Shown here: one piece after another, positions 18,753 through 27,130 of the stretch
How the letters are laid out: every line of letters begins with the position of its first letter
Position numbering within the stretch: position 1 is the first letter of the stretch
Assembly (NCBI RefSeq): GCF_000176035.2
Contig: NC_015675.1
Location: forward strand, 2,670,001-2,734,000
DNA from: Mesorhizobium opportunistum WSM2075
GTDB taxonomy: Bacteria > Pseudomonadota > Alphaproteobacteria > Rhizobiales > Rhizobiaceae
DNA: 64,000 bases
Direction of reading: 5' to 3'
The notes under the pieces: generated by a model
What the model was told of the DNA's origin: nothing
Seen by the model: only the letters and a program-made list of their open reading frames with translations
The model's database searches: none
Program-made: the position numbers and the translations under genes

Positions 18753-20009
18753 CTATTGCAGCCAGGCGGAAGGGCCAGCGCCGGCCTCATCCAGGGTGCG
18801 GCCGGTCCGGAAACGGTCGAGCCCGTAGGCGGCGATCAACGGATGCGGTTTGCCGGTGGCGATTGTGTGGGCAAAGCACCAGCCGGAAGCCGGCGTTGCC
18901 TTGAAGCCGCCATAGCACCAGCCGCCATTGAGATAGAGACCGTCGATCGGCGTCGGGCAGATGATCGGGCTGGCATCCGGGGTCATGTCCATGACGCCGC
19001 CCCAATGCCGCAGCAGACGAATGCGCGAGATGCACGGCATCAAGGCGATCGCCGCCTCGGCCACCTCGCGCACGACGCCGAGATTGCCGCGCTGGGCATA
19101 CGAATTGTAGCCATCGAGATTGCCGCCGAAGACCAGCCCGCCCTTGTCCGACTGGCTGACATAGAAATGATCGGCCCCATAGGCGACGACATGGTCCACC
19201 AGCGGCTTCAGCGGTTCGGTGACGAAGGCCTGCAGGACATGGCTTTCGATCGGCAGTTCAAGGCCGGCCTTGGCGCCGAGGATGGATGTGTGGCCGGCGA
19301 CCGCGAGGCCGATCTTGCCGGCGCCGATCCGGCCTTTCGTTGTCTCGACGCCGACGATCCGCTCGCCGTCGCGGACAAAGCCCGTCACCTCGCAGTTCTG
19401 GATGATGTCGATGCCATGGCCATCGGCCGCGCGCGCATAGCCCCAGGCGACGGCATCATGCCGCGCCGTGCCTGCGCGGCCTTGGAAGATGGCGCCATGG
19501 ATCGGAAAGCGTGCGGTGTCGGAGAAGTCTAGATAGGGCACCAGCCGGCGCACCTCGTCGCGGTCGAGGATATCGGCGTCGATGCCGTTCAGCCGCATGA
19601 CGTTGGCGCGGTGGCTTAAGCCGTCGAGCTGGTCGGCCGAATGGGCAGTGACGAGCTGGCCGCGCTGCGAGAACATGACGTTGAAGTTCAGCGCCCGCGA
19701 CATGCCCTCCCAGAGCTTCATCGAGAATTCGTAGAACTGGGTGTTGCCGTCGAGCAGGTAGTTGGAGCGGATGACGGTGGTGTTGCGGCCGACATTGCCG
19801 CCGCCGATATAGCCTTTTTCGAGCACGGCGACATTGCGGATGCCATGGTTCTCGGCGAGGTAGAAAGCGGTGGCGAGACCGTGTCCGCCGCCGCCGATGA
19901 CGATCACGTCGTAGGACGGTTTGGGCTCCGCCGGCCGCCAGGCGCACTGCCAGTTCTTCTGGCCCGACAGCGCATTGCGGAAAATTGAGAATGCCGAATA
20001 GCGCGCCAT
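18753..20009 (-). CDS. soxB: Sarcosine oxidase subunit beta
   Basis: A 418-residue FAD/FMN-dependent beta subunit, the usual length. The dinucleotide-binding motif is VIVIGGGGHGLATAFYLAE near residues 36-53. The conserved ARHDAVAWGYARAADG block near 182-197 lies in the flavin-contacting region, and the C-terminal part has DASPIICPTPIDGLYLNGG. The ATG at 20009 gives the family start MARYSAFS; the open frame upstream lies inside the M24 gene. It is the catalytic dehydrogenase subunit for sarcosine and follows the M24 gene by 11 nt. Confidence 0.95.
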   Translation of the reverse strand: MARYSAFSIFRNALSGQKNWQCAWRPAEPKPSYDVIVIGGGGHGLATAFYLAENHGIRNVAVLEKGYIGGGNVGRNTTVIRSNYLLDGNTQFYEFSMKLWEGMSRALNFNVMFSQRGQLVTAHSADQLDGLSHRANVMRLNGIDADILDRDEVRRLVPYLDFSDTARFPIHGAIFQGRAGTARHDAVAWGYARAADGHGIDIIQNCEVTGFVRDGERIVGVETTKGRIGAGKIGLAVAGHTSILGAKAGLELPIESHVLQAFVTEPLKPLVDHVVAYGADHFYVSQSDKGGLVFGGNLDGYNSYAQRGNLGVVREVAEAAIALMPCISRIRLLRHWGGVMDMTPDASPIICPTPIDGLYLNGGWCYGGFKATPASGWCFAHTIATGKPHPLIAAYGLDRFRTGRTLDEAGAGPSAWLQ

Positions 20010-20020
20010 GACGTGCAGGC

Positions 20021-21169
20021 CTATCGAACGATCGGGCCGGCCGGCGTGCGGGTCAGCACTTCGGCGCCCGCATCGGTCAAAAGCACGGTGTTGGAGACGA
20101 AGTCGTCGCCACGGCCGGTGCCCATCAGCCAGGACAGGATGTGGAAGCTCATCCCCGTCTCGATCTCGAGATCGGAATCGTGCCGCAGCCCGGTCACCGA
20201 ATTGCCGCCGGTCCACGATGGCGGCTGGCCGGCGCCGACAAGATAGCCGCAGTGATGGCGGCGATAGTGGGAAAGCCCCGCCTCGTCAGCGACGGCCTGC
20301 CAGGCGGCGTAGACATCGCGCGCCTTGGCCCCCGGACGCAGGGCCTTGACGACCGCGTCGAACGCCCTGGCGGTCACTTCTGCCATCGCGGCGTCCTCGT
20401 CGCTGATGTGGCCGATGCGAACGAGCCGGCCGAGCGGGGCGTGGTAGCGCGAGATGCAGCCGGACAGTTCGACGAAAACCGGCTCGCCCTTGCGATAGAT
20501 GCCGTCGCCCCACGTCGTATGCTCTTCGCCAAGCCGTGCGGCCGGGCGGATGAACGGGCCGAAGCCCGGCGCATGGCCGCCGGCACGGATCATCGCCGCG
20601 ACACACTGGGCGGCGACTTCCTGTTCGGCGGCGCCATCCGCGATCGCCGCGATAGCGGCTTGGGCGGCTGCGTCGGTCACCGCGGCGGCCCGCCGCATCA
20701 AAACCTGTTCCTCGGTGCTCTTTACCCGCCGCATCCTGTCGACCAGCCCGGAGACGTCGCTCCATTTGGCATCGACCTGCGCCTCCAGGGATACGGCAAG
20801 CCCATGGCTCAAGCCTGCCGTCCAGTATTCGAGGCCGATCCGCTTGCCGGGAAGGCTGAGTTCCGCCAGCACCCGCGCGGCAAGATCCGCTGCCGTTTCG
20901 CTATCGGAATGGCCGCGGAATTCCGCCGCCGTCACCTGTTTCTCGATGGTTACCCTTTCCATCGAACGGGTGACCAGCACGGGCTTGCCCTCGATCGGGA
21001 CGATCAGCAGGTGAGGGGCAAAATACCCCCAATGATCGAGCCCGGTGAGATAGAAGACGTTCTCCGGCGAAGCGAAGACCGCGGCATCGAGTTCGCGTTC
21101 TGCCAGAGCCTTGCGGATCCTGGCGAGACGGCCGGCGATTTCGGCTTCGGAAAAGGGATTGCGGTCCAT
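20021..21169 (-). CDS. M24 family (creatinase-fold) hydrolase, ectoine-hydrolase/creatinase-like
   Basis: A 382-residue pita-bread fold protein: an N-terminal creatinase domain (about 1-140: DAAVFASPENVFYLTGLDHWGY) and a C-terminal catalytic domain. The metal Asp residues of true aminopeptidases are absent. The segment VFVELSGCISRYHAPLGR and the later MSFHILSWLMG resemble metal-independent members such as ectoine hydrolase (DoeA), and creatinase is also of this class. GAGGA precedes the ATG at 21169. First gene of the operon with soxBDAG and divergent from an Ehu-type importer, it probably hydrolyses an imported zwitterionic amide or guanidine compound, possibly releasing sarcosine. Creatinase versus ectoine hydrolase cannot be settled by eye. 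Confidence 0.8.
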   Translation of the reverse strand: MDRNPFSEAEIAGRLARIRKALAERELDAAVFASPENVFYLTGLDHWGYFAPHLLIVPIEGKPVLVTRSMERVTIEKQVTAAEFRGHSDSETAADLAARVLAELSLPGKRIGLEYWTAGLSHGLAVSLEAQVDAKWSDVSGLVDRMRRVKSTEEQVLMRRAAAVTDAAAQAAIAAIADGAAEQEVAAQCVAAMIRAGGHAPGFGPFIRPAARLGEEHTTWGDGIYRKGEPVFVELSGCISRYHAPLGRLVRIGHISDEDAAMAEVTARAFDAVVKALRPGAKARDVYAAWQAVADEAGLSHYRRHHCGYLVGAGQPPSWTGGNSVTGLRHDSDLEIETGMSFHILSWLMGTGRGDDFVSNTVLLTDAGAEVLTRTPAGPIVR

Positions 21170-21514
21170 CAGGCGTCCTCGTGCTTGCTGTTGCCGGCTT
21201 CGTCGCCGGCATGGTCCCTCGACAGGCCAATCGACAACGATGAGTTCGCGCGCCACGTCGCCGGGGCGTTCGTGAGTGCCCCCGGATGGTTCGCGCCCGT
21301 CACCTACGCTGTCCACCCCTCGCAGCGGCCAAATTGCCTAAATTGTGCACAACTTGGCAATGAATCATCACGTCAATGTCGAACTTTCAAAGGTTTCTGT
21401 GTCTTGGCTTGCACAATCTCTAGGGCAGTTGTATACGTCTGGTCAAGCGCGTTTGAGCCTCGAAGAAGGTCGTTGCGCTGGGAACCATCATCGGTTGTTC
21501 AACGGGAGAAAAGT
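21170..21514. other. Divergent intergenic region between the M24-sox and ehu operons
   Basis: About 345 bp without a credible gene. It is less GC-rich near the centre (21330-21440) than its surroundings and holds the promoter described separately. The leftward promoter for the M24 gene must also lie here, but no clear hexamer pair was seen for it. Confidence 0.7.
21409..21438 (+). promoter_or_regulatory. Sigma-70-like promoter with overlapping candidate GntR operator, upstream of ehuB
   Basis: TTGCAC at 21409-21414 and TATACG at 21432-21437 are separated by 17 bp, a good sigma-70 arrangement. The -10 lies inside TTGTATACGT (21429-21438), a GTATAC-centred palindromic core of the kind bound by many FCD-type GntR repressors. 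Such a regulator is encoded at the end of the operon, so autoregulated repression is plausible. Confidence 0.55.
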
Positions 21515-22384
21515 ATGCTGAAATCATCGATCTCGCGCCGCATCGTCATGAAGGCGGCCGCCTGTCTTGCGCTTGCCGCCACGTCGCTCGCGTCGCTGCC
21601 CGCTCATGCGGAGACCACACTCGAACGGGCCAAGAAGGACGGCTACATCCGAGTCGGCTTCGCCAATGAGGCACCGTTCGGCTTCGCCACGCCCGACGGC
21701 AAGCTGACCGGCGAGGCGCCGGAAGTCGCCAAGGCGGTGCTCGCCAAGATGGGCATTCCGCAGGTCGACGGCGTGCTGACCGAATTCGGCTCGCTCATCC
21801 CGGGTCTCAAGGCCGGCCGCTTCGACATCATCGCAGCCGGCATGTTCATCAATCCGAAGCGTTGCGCCGAGATCAATTTCTCCGAACCGTCCTACGGCAT
21901 CGGCCAGGCCATGCTGGTGGTCAAGGGCAATCCCAAGGGCGTGAAGGACTACTCCAGCATCAAGGACAATCCGGACCTCAAGCTCGCTGTCATGGCCGGC
22001 GCTGTCGAAGGCGGCTACGCCAAGGACGCGGGTGTTGCCGCGGGGCAGATCGTCTCGTTGCCCGACCAGTCCAGTCTGGTCGCGGCTGTCCAGGCCGGCC
22101 GCGCCGACGCCGCCGCACTGACCGCGCTTTCGATCGCCGACATGGCCAAGAAGGCCGACGGCGTGGAATCGACGAAACCATTTGGCGAGGTTAACGGGAA
22201 GTCGGTGAAGGGCCATGGCGGCTTCGGCTTCCGCAAGGAAGACACCGATCTGCAAGAGGCCTTCAACGCCGAGCTGAAGAAATTCCTCGGCTCGCCTGAG
22301 CATATCGCCCTGGTCGAGCCGCTTGGCTTCGGCAAGGACTACCTGCCGAACAAGACCACCGCCGAGCTCTGCGCCGGCAAATAG
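21515..22384 (+). CDS. ehuB: EhuB-like substrate-binding protein (ectoine/hydroxyectoine type amino-acid ABC transporter)
   Basis: A 289-residue periplasmic binding protein with a signal peptide cut after LASLPAHA. Mature segments GFANEAPFGFATPDGKLTG, FGSLIPGLKAGRFDIIAAGM, FINPKRCAEINFSEP and KGNPKGVKDYSSIKDNPD match the EhuB pattern of rhizobia closely, including the ANE-PF and KP/NP-RCA blocks near the ligand pocket. GGGAG lies ahead of the ATG at 21515. First gene of the importer operon. EhuB proteins bind ectoines, but neighbouring sarcosine oxidase genes suggest this one may have a different zwitterionic ligand. Confidence 0.85.
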   Translation: MLKSSISRRIVMKAAACLALAATSLASLPAHAETTLERAKKDGYIRVGFANEAPFGFATPDGKLTGEAPEVAKAVLAKMGIPQVDGVLTEFGSLIPGLKAGRFDIIAAGMFINPKRCAEINFSEPSYGIGQAMLVVKGNPKGVKDYSSIKDNPDLKLAVMAGAVEGGYAKDAGVAAGQIVSLPDQSSLVAAVQAGRADAAALTALSIADMAKKADGVESTKPFGEVNGKSVKGHGGFGFRKEDTDLQEAFNAELKKFLGSPEHIALVEPLGFGKDYLPNKTTAELCAGK

Positions 22385-22397
22385 GGTCCCAACTGCT

Positions 22398-22425
22398 GGG
22401 CGGCGCCAAGGCGCCGCCCCTTTTT
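22398..22425 (+). terminator. Rho-independent terminator/attenuator after ehuB
   Basis: A perfect 10-bp stem, GGGCGGCGCC (22398-22407) and GGCGCCGCCC (22410-22419), around AA is followed by C and five T residues. It lies between the binding-protein stop and the first permease, inside the operon. It would leave more binding-protein mRNA than permease mRNA. Confidence 0.85.
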
Positions 22426-22436
22426 CGGAGACGCAG

Positions 22437-23165
22437 ATGGGAATCCGCACGCTTGTAGCGATGCTGGCGGTTGCATTCGCCGTCATCGGTGTCCTGGCGA
22501 CACAGCAGGCCTACAGCCTGTTTCTGCCTGGTCTGCTGCAGGGCGCGGTCTTGACGATCGAGATCGCCATCCTCGGCAGCCTGCTCGCCGTCATCATGGG
22601 CGTGCTTGCCGCGCTCGCCCGGCTCTACGGTCCGGCGCCGCTCAGATGGTTGGCAACGGTCTATGTCGAGATCTTTCGCGGCACCTCGGCGCTGGTGCAA
22701 CTGTTCTGGCTGTTTTTCGTACTGCCGCAATTCGGCGTCACCCTCGACGCGTTTCTGGTGGCGGTGGTGGCGCTTGGCCTGAACGTCGGCGCCTACGGAT
22801 CGGAGGTGGTGCGCGGCGCGATCCTGTCGGTCGGTCGCGGCCAGTGGGAGGGATGCACGGCATTGAACATGAGCCGTGCCCAGATGCTGCGGCGGGTTAT
22901 CCTCCCGCAGGCCTTCGTCGCCATGATCCCGCCTTGGGGCAACCTGTTCATCGAGCTTCTCAAATCGACTTCGTTGGTCTCGCTGATCACGCTCTCCGAC
23001 CTTGCCTTCAAGGCGCAGCAGATGAACCAGAACACGTTCAAGACCATCCCGATCTTCACGCTCGTCCTGCTGATGTATCTCGTGATGTCGCTGGTCCTCA
23101 CCATCGGCATGCGGCTGCTCGAACGGCGCGCATCGGCCGGTCTGGCGCGGGGGAAAGCAGCATGA
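22437..23165 (+). CDS. ehuC: EhuC-like amino-acid ABC transporter permease
   Basis: A 242-residue inner-membrane permease of the His/Glu/Gln/Arg type, with membrane segments starting at LVAMLAVAFAVIGVLA. The family loop is present as VGRGQWEGCTALNMSRAQML followed by RRVILPQAF. GGAG precedes the ATG at 22437. It is coupled to the next permease by a 4-nt overlap; the two would form a heterodimeric channel served by EhuB and EhuA. Confidence 0.85.
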   Translation: MGIRTLVAMLAVAFAVIGVLATQQAYSLFLPGLLQGAVLTIEIAILGSLLAVIMGVLAALARLYGPAPLRWLATVYVEIFRGTSALVQLFWLFFVLPQFGVTLDAFLVAVVALGLNVGAYGSEVVRGAILSVGRGQWEGCTALNMSRAQMLRRVILPQAFVAMIPPWGNLFIELLKSTSLVSLITLSDLAFKAQQMNQNTFKTIPIFTLVLLMYLVMSLVLTIGMRLLERRASAGLARGKAA

Positions 23166-23821
23166 TCTGGGACTGGAGCTTCACCCTCGAAATCCTGCCG
23201 GTGCTGGCGCAGGCAGCCATCGTTTCGGTGGAGGCGACGCTGATCGGCTTCGTGCTCGCAGCCACCCTCGGCCTGGTGCTGGCCGTCGTGCGCATTGCGG
23301 TGCCATGGACCGGCTGGACGATTTCGGTGCTGGTCGAGCTGATCCGTTCGACACCGCTGCTCATCCAGATATTCTTCATCTACTTCGTCTTCCCGAAATT
23401 CGGCCTGGTGCTCGATGCCTTCACCGCCGGGGTGCTTGCCATCGGCATCCACTACGCCGCCTATTGCTCCGAGGTCTATCGCGCCGGTTTCGACAACATC
23501 CATCGCGGCCAGTGGGAAGCCTCGATCGCGCTCAATCTGTCGGCCTGGACGACGTTCCGCGACATCATCATCCCGCAGGCGATCCCTCCGATCGTTCCGG
23601 CGCTCGGCAACTACCTCGTCGCCCTGTTCAAGGAGACGCCGCTGCTTTCCGCGATCGCCGTGATGGAGCTGATGCAGACCGCCAAGATCATCGGTTCCGA
23701 CACGTTCCGCTACACCGAGCCGATCACGCTGGTCGGCCTGTTCTTCCTTGCCATGAGCCTGGTCTCGGCCGCGCTCATCCGCGCTCTCGAACGCCTGCTC
23801 AACCGGAGGTCCACGCGATGA
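23162..23821 (+). CDS. ehuD: EhuD-like amino-acid ABC transporter permease
   Basis: A 219-residue permease of the same family. Typical blocks are VELIRSTPLLIQIFFIYFV, IHYAAYCSEVYRAGFDNIHR and GQWEASIALNLSAW before RDIIIPQAI. Its ATG overlaps the EhuC stop and its stop overlaps the EhuA start, so translation of the three genes is coupled. It pairs with EhuC in the inner membrane. Confidence 0.87.
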   Translation: MIWDWSFTLEILPVLAQAAIVSVEATLIGFVLAATLGLVLAVVRIAVPWTGWTISVLVELIRSTPLLIQIFFIYFVFPKFGLVLDAFTAGVLAIGIHYAAYCSEVYRAGFDNIHRGQWEASIALNLSAWTTFRDIIIPQAIPPIVPALGNYLVALFKETPLLSAIAVMELMQTAKIIGSDTFRYTEPITLVGLFFLAMSLVSAALIRALERLLNRRSTR

Positions 23822-24597
23822 CGGAACAACCGATGGTCCGTTTCGAAAATGTTTCGAAACGCTACGGCTCGCTCACCGTTCTCGACGGGCTCAATCTTGA
23901 AATCGCGCGTGGCGAAAAAGTCTCGGTCATCGGCCCGTCCGGCTCCGGCAAGACGACGGTGCTGCGCATGCTGATGACGCTGGAGACGATCAATGACGGC
24001 GTCATCTGGGTCGAGGGCGAACCGCTGACCCACATGAAGAAGAACGGCAAGCTCGTGCCTGCCGACCTTGCCCATATTCGCCGTATCAGGGCGAAGATCG
24101 GCATGGTGTTCCAGTCCTTCAATCTGTTCCCGCATATGACGGCGATGGCCAACTGCATCGAGGCGCCGATGACGGTGCTTGGCATGAAGCGGTCGGATGC
24201 CGAGGCGCGCGCGGCCGAGCTGCTGGAACTGGTGGGGCTGGCCCAGAAGAAGGATCACTACCCGTCCCAGTTGTCCGGTGGCCAGCAGCAGCGCGTCGCC
24301 ATCGCCAGGGCGCTGGCCATGCGGCCCAAGATCATGCTGTTCGACGAGGTCACGTCGGCCCTCGACCCGGAGCTTGTCGGCGAAGTGCTGCAGGTGATAA
24401 GGCAGATCGGTCGCGAGCACGATCTGACGATGCTGATGGTCACCCACCAGATGGGTTTCGCCAAGGAGTTTTCCGATCGCGTCTGCTTCTTCTACCAAGG
24501 CAAGATTTGCGAACAGGGGCCGCCTAGCGAACTGTTCGGGGCACCCAAGAACGAGCGGACACGGCAATTCCTGCATGCTGTCCTGGAGGCTGGATGA
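23818..24597 (+). CDS. ehuA: EhuA-like amino-acid ABC transporter ATP-binding protein
   Basis: A 259-residue ATPase with Walker A GPSGSGKTT near residue 40, Q-loop MVFQSFNLFPHMT, signature LSGGQQQRVAIARAL, Walker B (IMLFDEVTSALDPEL) and switch His (VTHQMGFAKEF). The insert GEPLTHMKKNGKLVPAD between Walker A and the Q-loop is seen in EhuA-type proteins. CGGAGG precedes the ATG. It powers the EhuBCD importer and overlaps the downstream regulator gene by ATGA. Confidence 0.9.
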   Translation: MTEQPMVRFENVSKRYGSLTVLDGLNLEIARGEKVSVIGPSGSGKTTVLRMLMTLETINDGVIWVEGEPLTHMKKNGKLVPADLAHIRRIRAKIGMVFQSFNLFPHMTAMANCIEAPMTVLGMKRSDAEARAAELLELVGLAQKKDHYPSQLSGGQQQRVAIARALAMRPKIMLFDEVTSALDPELVGEVLQVIRQIGREHDLTMLMVTHQMGFAKEFSDRVCFFYQGKICEQGPPSELFGAPKNERTRQFLHAVLEAG

Positions 24598-25316
24598 CGC
24601 TTGAGACAGATGCCACGCCCCTAGCCGTGCCCCTGCGCCCGCTCTCGGCGCGCGAGCGGTTCGAGCGCATCTACCGGATCTTGCGCGACCGCATCTGCCT
24701 GCTGGACTATGCTCCGGGAAGCCATCTCTCCGAGGAAGAATTGGCCCAGGAATTCGAGATCAGCCGGACACCGGTTCGACGTGTGCTGGCGCGGCTGGAA
24801 TCCGAGGGTCTCGTTCAATCCGTCCATGGCGTCGGCACGATCGTCACCGATGTCGATATCGAGGAATTGCAGCAGGTCTACCATCTGAGGCTGGAATTGG
24901 CGCTGCTCGTCGGCAAGCTTTCGCCGATCCCGCGCACAGCGGAGGATCTTGATCGGATTAGGGCGCTTATCGCGCGCTGCGACTCCGATATCCTCAACCC
25001 CGATCAGCGCGCCTTTCTTCGCCTCAACATGGATTTCTTCTACGAACTCACCGCGATGACCGGCAACCAGCCGCTGCGCGAGATCAGCGAGCGCCTGTAT
25101 TTTCAGGTCGCGCGGGTCGTCCTGAAGATGATGCCGCAGCTCGGCCTTGTCGAAGAATTCACTGCCTTTCGCCGGGAAATGGAGGAGGTCCTGGCCGCTG
25201 CGGAAATCGGAGATTGGGAGTCGATCGGCCATATAAGGCGCGCCCATATCTCGATGAGCTTTCGCCGCATGATGCGCCACGCGGGCGAGATCACCGATTT
25301 CGACAAAAATGCGTGA
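24594..25316 (+). CDS. GntR family transcriptional regulator (FCD subfamily)
   Basis: A 240-residue regulator with an N-terminal winged helix (ERIYRILRDRICLLDYAPG, then EFEISRTPVRRVLARLESEGL) and a C-terminal helical FCD domain. Its ATG overlaps the EhuA stop, so it is co-transcribed with the importer it probably controls. The likely target is the divergent region at 21170-21514, where a GTATAC palindrome overlaps the -10 box. Its inducer would be the imported compound or a breakdown product. Confidence 0.9.
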   Translation: MTLETDATPLAVPLRPLSARERFERIYRILRDRICLLDYAPGSHLSEEELAQEFEISRTPVRRVLARLESEGLVQSVHGVGTIVTDVDIEELQQVYHLRLELALLVGKLSPIPRTAEDLDRIRALIARCDSDILNPDQRAFLRLNMDFFYELTAMTGNQPLREISERLYFQVARVVLKMMPQLGLVEEFTAFRREMEEVLAAAEIGDWESIGHIRRAHISMSFRRMMRHAGEITDFDKNA

Positions 25317-25342
25317 TCGGCGGTTCGTGATCGGCGCACCGG

Positions 25343-26533
25343 TCAGCGATCGATCTCCCCAAACACGATATCCAGCGATCCGATGATCGCTGCAACATCG
25401 GCGATCATGTGTCCGCGGGACAGGAAATCCATCGCCTGCAGATGCGCAAAGGACGGCGCGCGGATCTTGCACCGATAGGGAACATTGCTGCCGTTCGAAA
25501 CCAGATAGACGCCGAACTCGCCTTTCGGAGCCTCGACCGCGGCATAGACCTCTCCGGCCGGCACGCGATGCCCTTCGGTGTAAAGTTTGAAATGCTGGAT
25601 GGTCGCTTCCATCGATCGTTTCATCCGGGCGCGCGGCGGCGGCGTGATCTTCTGGTTCGGGATGGCCACGGGCCCCTGGCCTTCCGGCAACCGCAGCTTG
25701 TCCAGGCATTGCTTCATGATCCGGACCGATTGGCGCATTTCCTCCATGCGAACGAGGTAGCGATCATAGCAGTCTCCATTCTTGCCGACCGGAATGTCGA
25801 AATCCATTTCGGGGTAACATTCGTACGGCTGTGCCTTGCGCAGGTCCCATGACGCCCCCGATCCACGCACCATGACGCCGGAAAAACCCCAGGCCCAGGC
25901 ATCATCCAGCGAGATGGCGCCGACATCGACATTGCGTTGCTTGAAAATACGACTGCCGGTGAGCAGATCGTCGAGATTTTCGCAGACCTTGAGGAACGGG
26001 TCGCAGAAGGCCCAGATGTCGTCGAGAAGCTTCGGAGGCAGGTCCTGATGCACGCCGCCGATCCTGAAATAGTTCGCATGCATGCGGGCGCCGGAGGCAC
26101 GCTCGTAGAAGACCATCAGCTTCTCGCGCTCCGCAAATCCCCAGAGCGGCGGTGTCAGCGCGCCAATATCCATGGCCTGTGTCGTGACATTGAGGAGATG
26201 CGACAGAAGCCGGCCGATTTCGCAAAACAGGACGCGGATGAGCTGTCCGCGCCTGGGCACCGATATTTCGAGCAATTTCTCGGCGGCAAGGCAGAAGGCA
26301 TGCTCCTGGTTCATCGGCGCGACATAGTCGAGCCGGTCGAAATAGGGCAGAGCCTGCAGATAGTTCTTATACTCGATCAGTTTCTCGGTGCCGCGGTGAA
26401 GCAGCCCGATATGCGGATCGGCGCGGTCGACGATCTCGCCATCCAGTTCGAGCACCAGCCGAAGAACGCCGTGCGCGGAAGGATGCTGCGGTCCGAAATT
26501 GATGGTGAAGTTGCGAACGGCGGCTTCGGCCAT
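25343..26533 (-). CDS. nuoD: NADH-quinone oxidoreductase subunit D (stand-alone copy)
   Basis: A 396-residue NuoD, full length. Conserved blocks are [57 protein letters not shown] and the C-terminal [19 protein letters not shown], with the His residues of the quinone pocket present. NuoD is the 49-kDa peripheral-arm subunit of complex I, lining the quinone site near cluster N2. No other nuo gene is near, so this is an orphan copy; rhizobia often hold a complete nuo operon elsewhere. The start MAEAAVRNF is at 26533; upstream in-frame codons reach into a tandem duplication. Confidence 0.93.
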   Translation of the reverse strand: MAEAAVRNFTINFGPQHPSAHGVLRLVLELDGEIVDRADPHIGLLHRGTEKLIEYKNYLQALPYFDRLDYVAPMNQEHAFCLAAEKLLEISVPRRGQLIRVLFCEIGRLLSHLLNVTTQAMDIGALTPPLWGFAEREKLMVFYERASGARMHANYFRIGGVHQDLPPKLLDDIWAFCDPFLKVCENLDDLLTGSRIFKQRNVDVGAISLDDAWAWGFSGVMVRGSGASWDLRKAQPYECYPEMDFDIPVGKNGDCYDRYLVRMEEMRQSVRIMKQCLDKLRLPEGQGPVAIPNQKITPPPRARMKRSMEATIQHFKLYTEGHRVPAGEVYAAVEAPKGEFGVYLVSNGSNVPYRCKIRAPSFAHLQAMDFLSRGHMIADVAAIIGSLDIVFGEIDR

Positions 26534-26544
26534 GACGGCTCTCT

Positions 26545-26576
26545 GCAAGTGCGTTTATTGGCAAGTGCGTTTATTG
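26545..26576. repeat. 16-bp tandem duplication upstream of nuoD
   Basis: GCAAGTGCGTTTATTG occurs at 26545-26560 and again immediately at 26561-26576, without mismatch. The pair begins 11 bases before the nuoD start codon and so lies in its leader. It looks like a recent replication-slippage duplication. Confidence 0.9.
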
Positions 26577-26607
26577 GCTTCGCAGCGTGATCCGGCCGGC
26601 GCGCTGC

Positions 26608-27006
26608 TCAAGTCGTCGTCTGGATGATCAGCGTCAAAGTGCCATCACCATCGATGTTTGCCGCGACGACCTGCGAGGAGTTGAGCCCGTTCGCCCTCAA
26701 TACCGAGCTTGCCTGAGGCGAAGCATCGATGGAGTTTTGCAGCCGAAGCAAGTCCTTCGCGCTGGTCTGATTGATCACGGCATCCGCCTGCGCCTTGATT
26801 TCTGCAGGCAAATCCTCGACCGCGACAACGGCGACGCCGGTGAAATTCATATCAGGCGAGCCTTGATCGGGCAGCGTCTGCTCCGGTTGGACCTCCCCCT
26901 GCGGTGACGGCGTCGTCTGGGGGAGCTGCGGGGCGATGGTTTGCCCATGGATGGGCTGAGTGATGACCGCCCCGGAAAGTGCGATGGCTATCGTCAAAAT
27001 CCGCAT
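26608..27006 (-). CDS. Hypothetical secreted protein, putative stress-regulated
   Basis: A 132-residue protein of unknown function. The N-terminus MRILTIAIALSGAVITQPIHG is a Sec signal peptide; a Pro/Gln-rich linker follows (about 25-55), then a compact domain with EDLPAEIKAQADAVINQT and a C-terminal DGTLTLIIQ strand. GAAGGAG precedes the ATG at 27006; the upstream in-frame extension lacks such a site. An EcfG-like promoter lies about 40 bp upstream, suggesting general stress control. No domain is recognised. Confidence 0.75.
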   Translation of the reverse strand: MRILTIAIALSGAVITQPIHGQTIAPQLPQTTPSPQGEVQPEQTLPDQGSPDMNFTGVAVVAVEDLPAEIKAQADAVINQTSAKDLLRLQNSIDASPQASSVLRANGLNSSQVVAANIDGDGTLTLIIQTTT

Positions 27007-27042
27007 GGCCGCTCCTTCATCCTCTCGAGAGACATCGAAAGA

Positions 27043-27067
27043 AACCCCTATGCGGGGGGATGGTTCC
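27043..27067 (-). promoter_or_regulatory. EcfG-type general stress promoter for the secreted protein gene
   Basis: Read leftward, GGAAC (27067-27063) and GGTT (27046-27043) are 16 bp apart, matching the alphaproteobacterial EcfG pattern GGAAC-N16/17-CGTT except for the first base of the -10. It lies about 37 bp from the start codon, the right place for a promoter. Confidence 0.55.
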
Positions 27068-27130
27068 GCAACTCTGACCACATCGGGACGAATTTGCCCG
27101 GCCAACGTCTGATGGGGTTTGGGAGGAATG

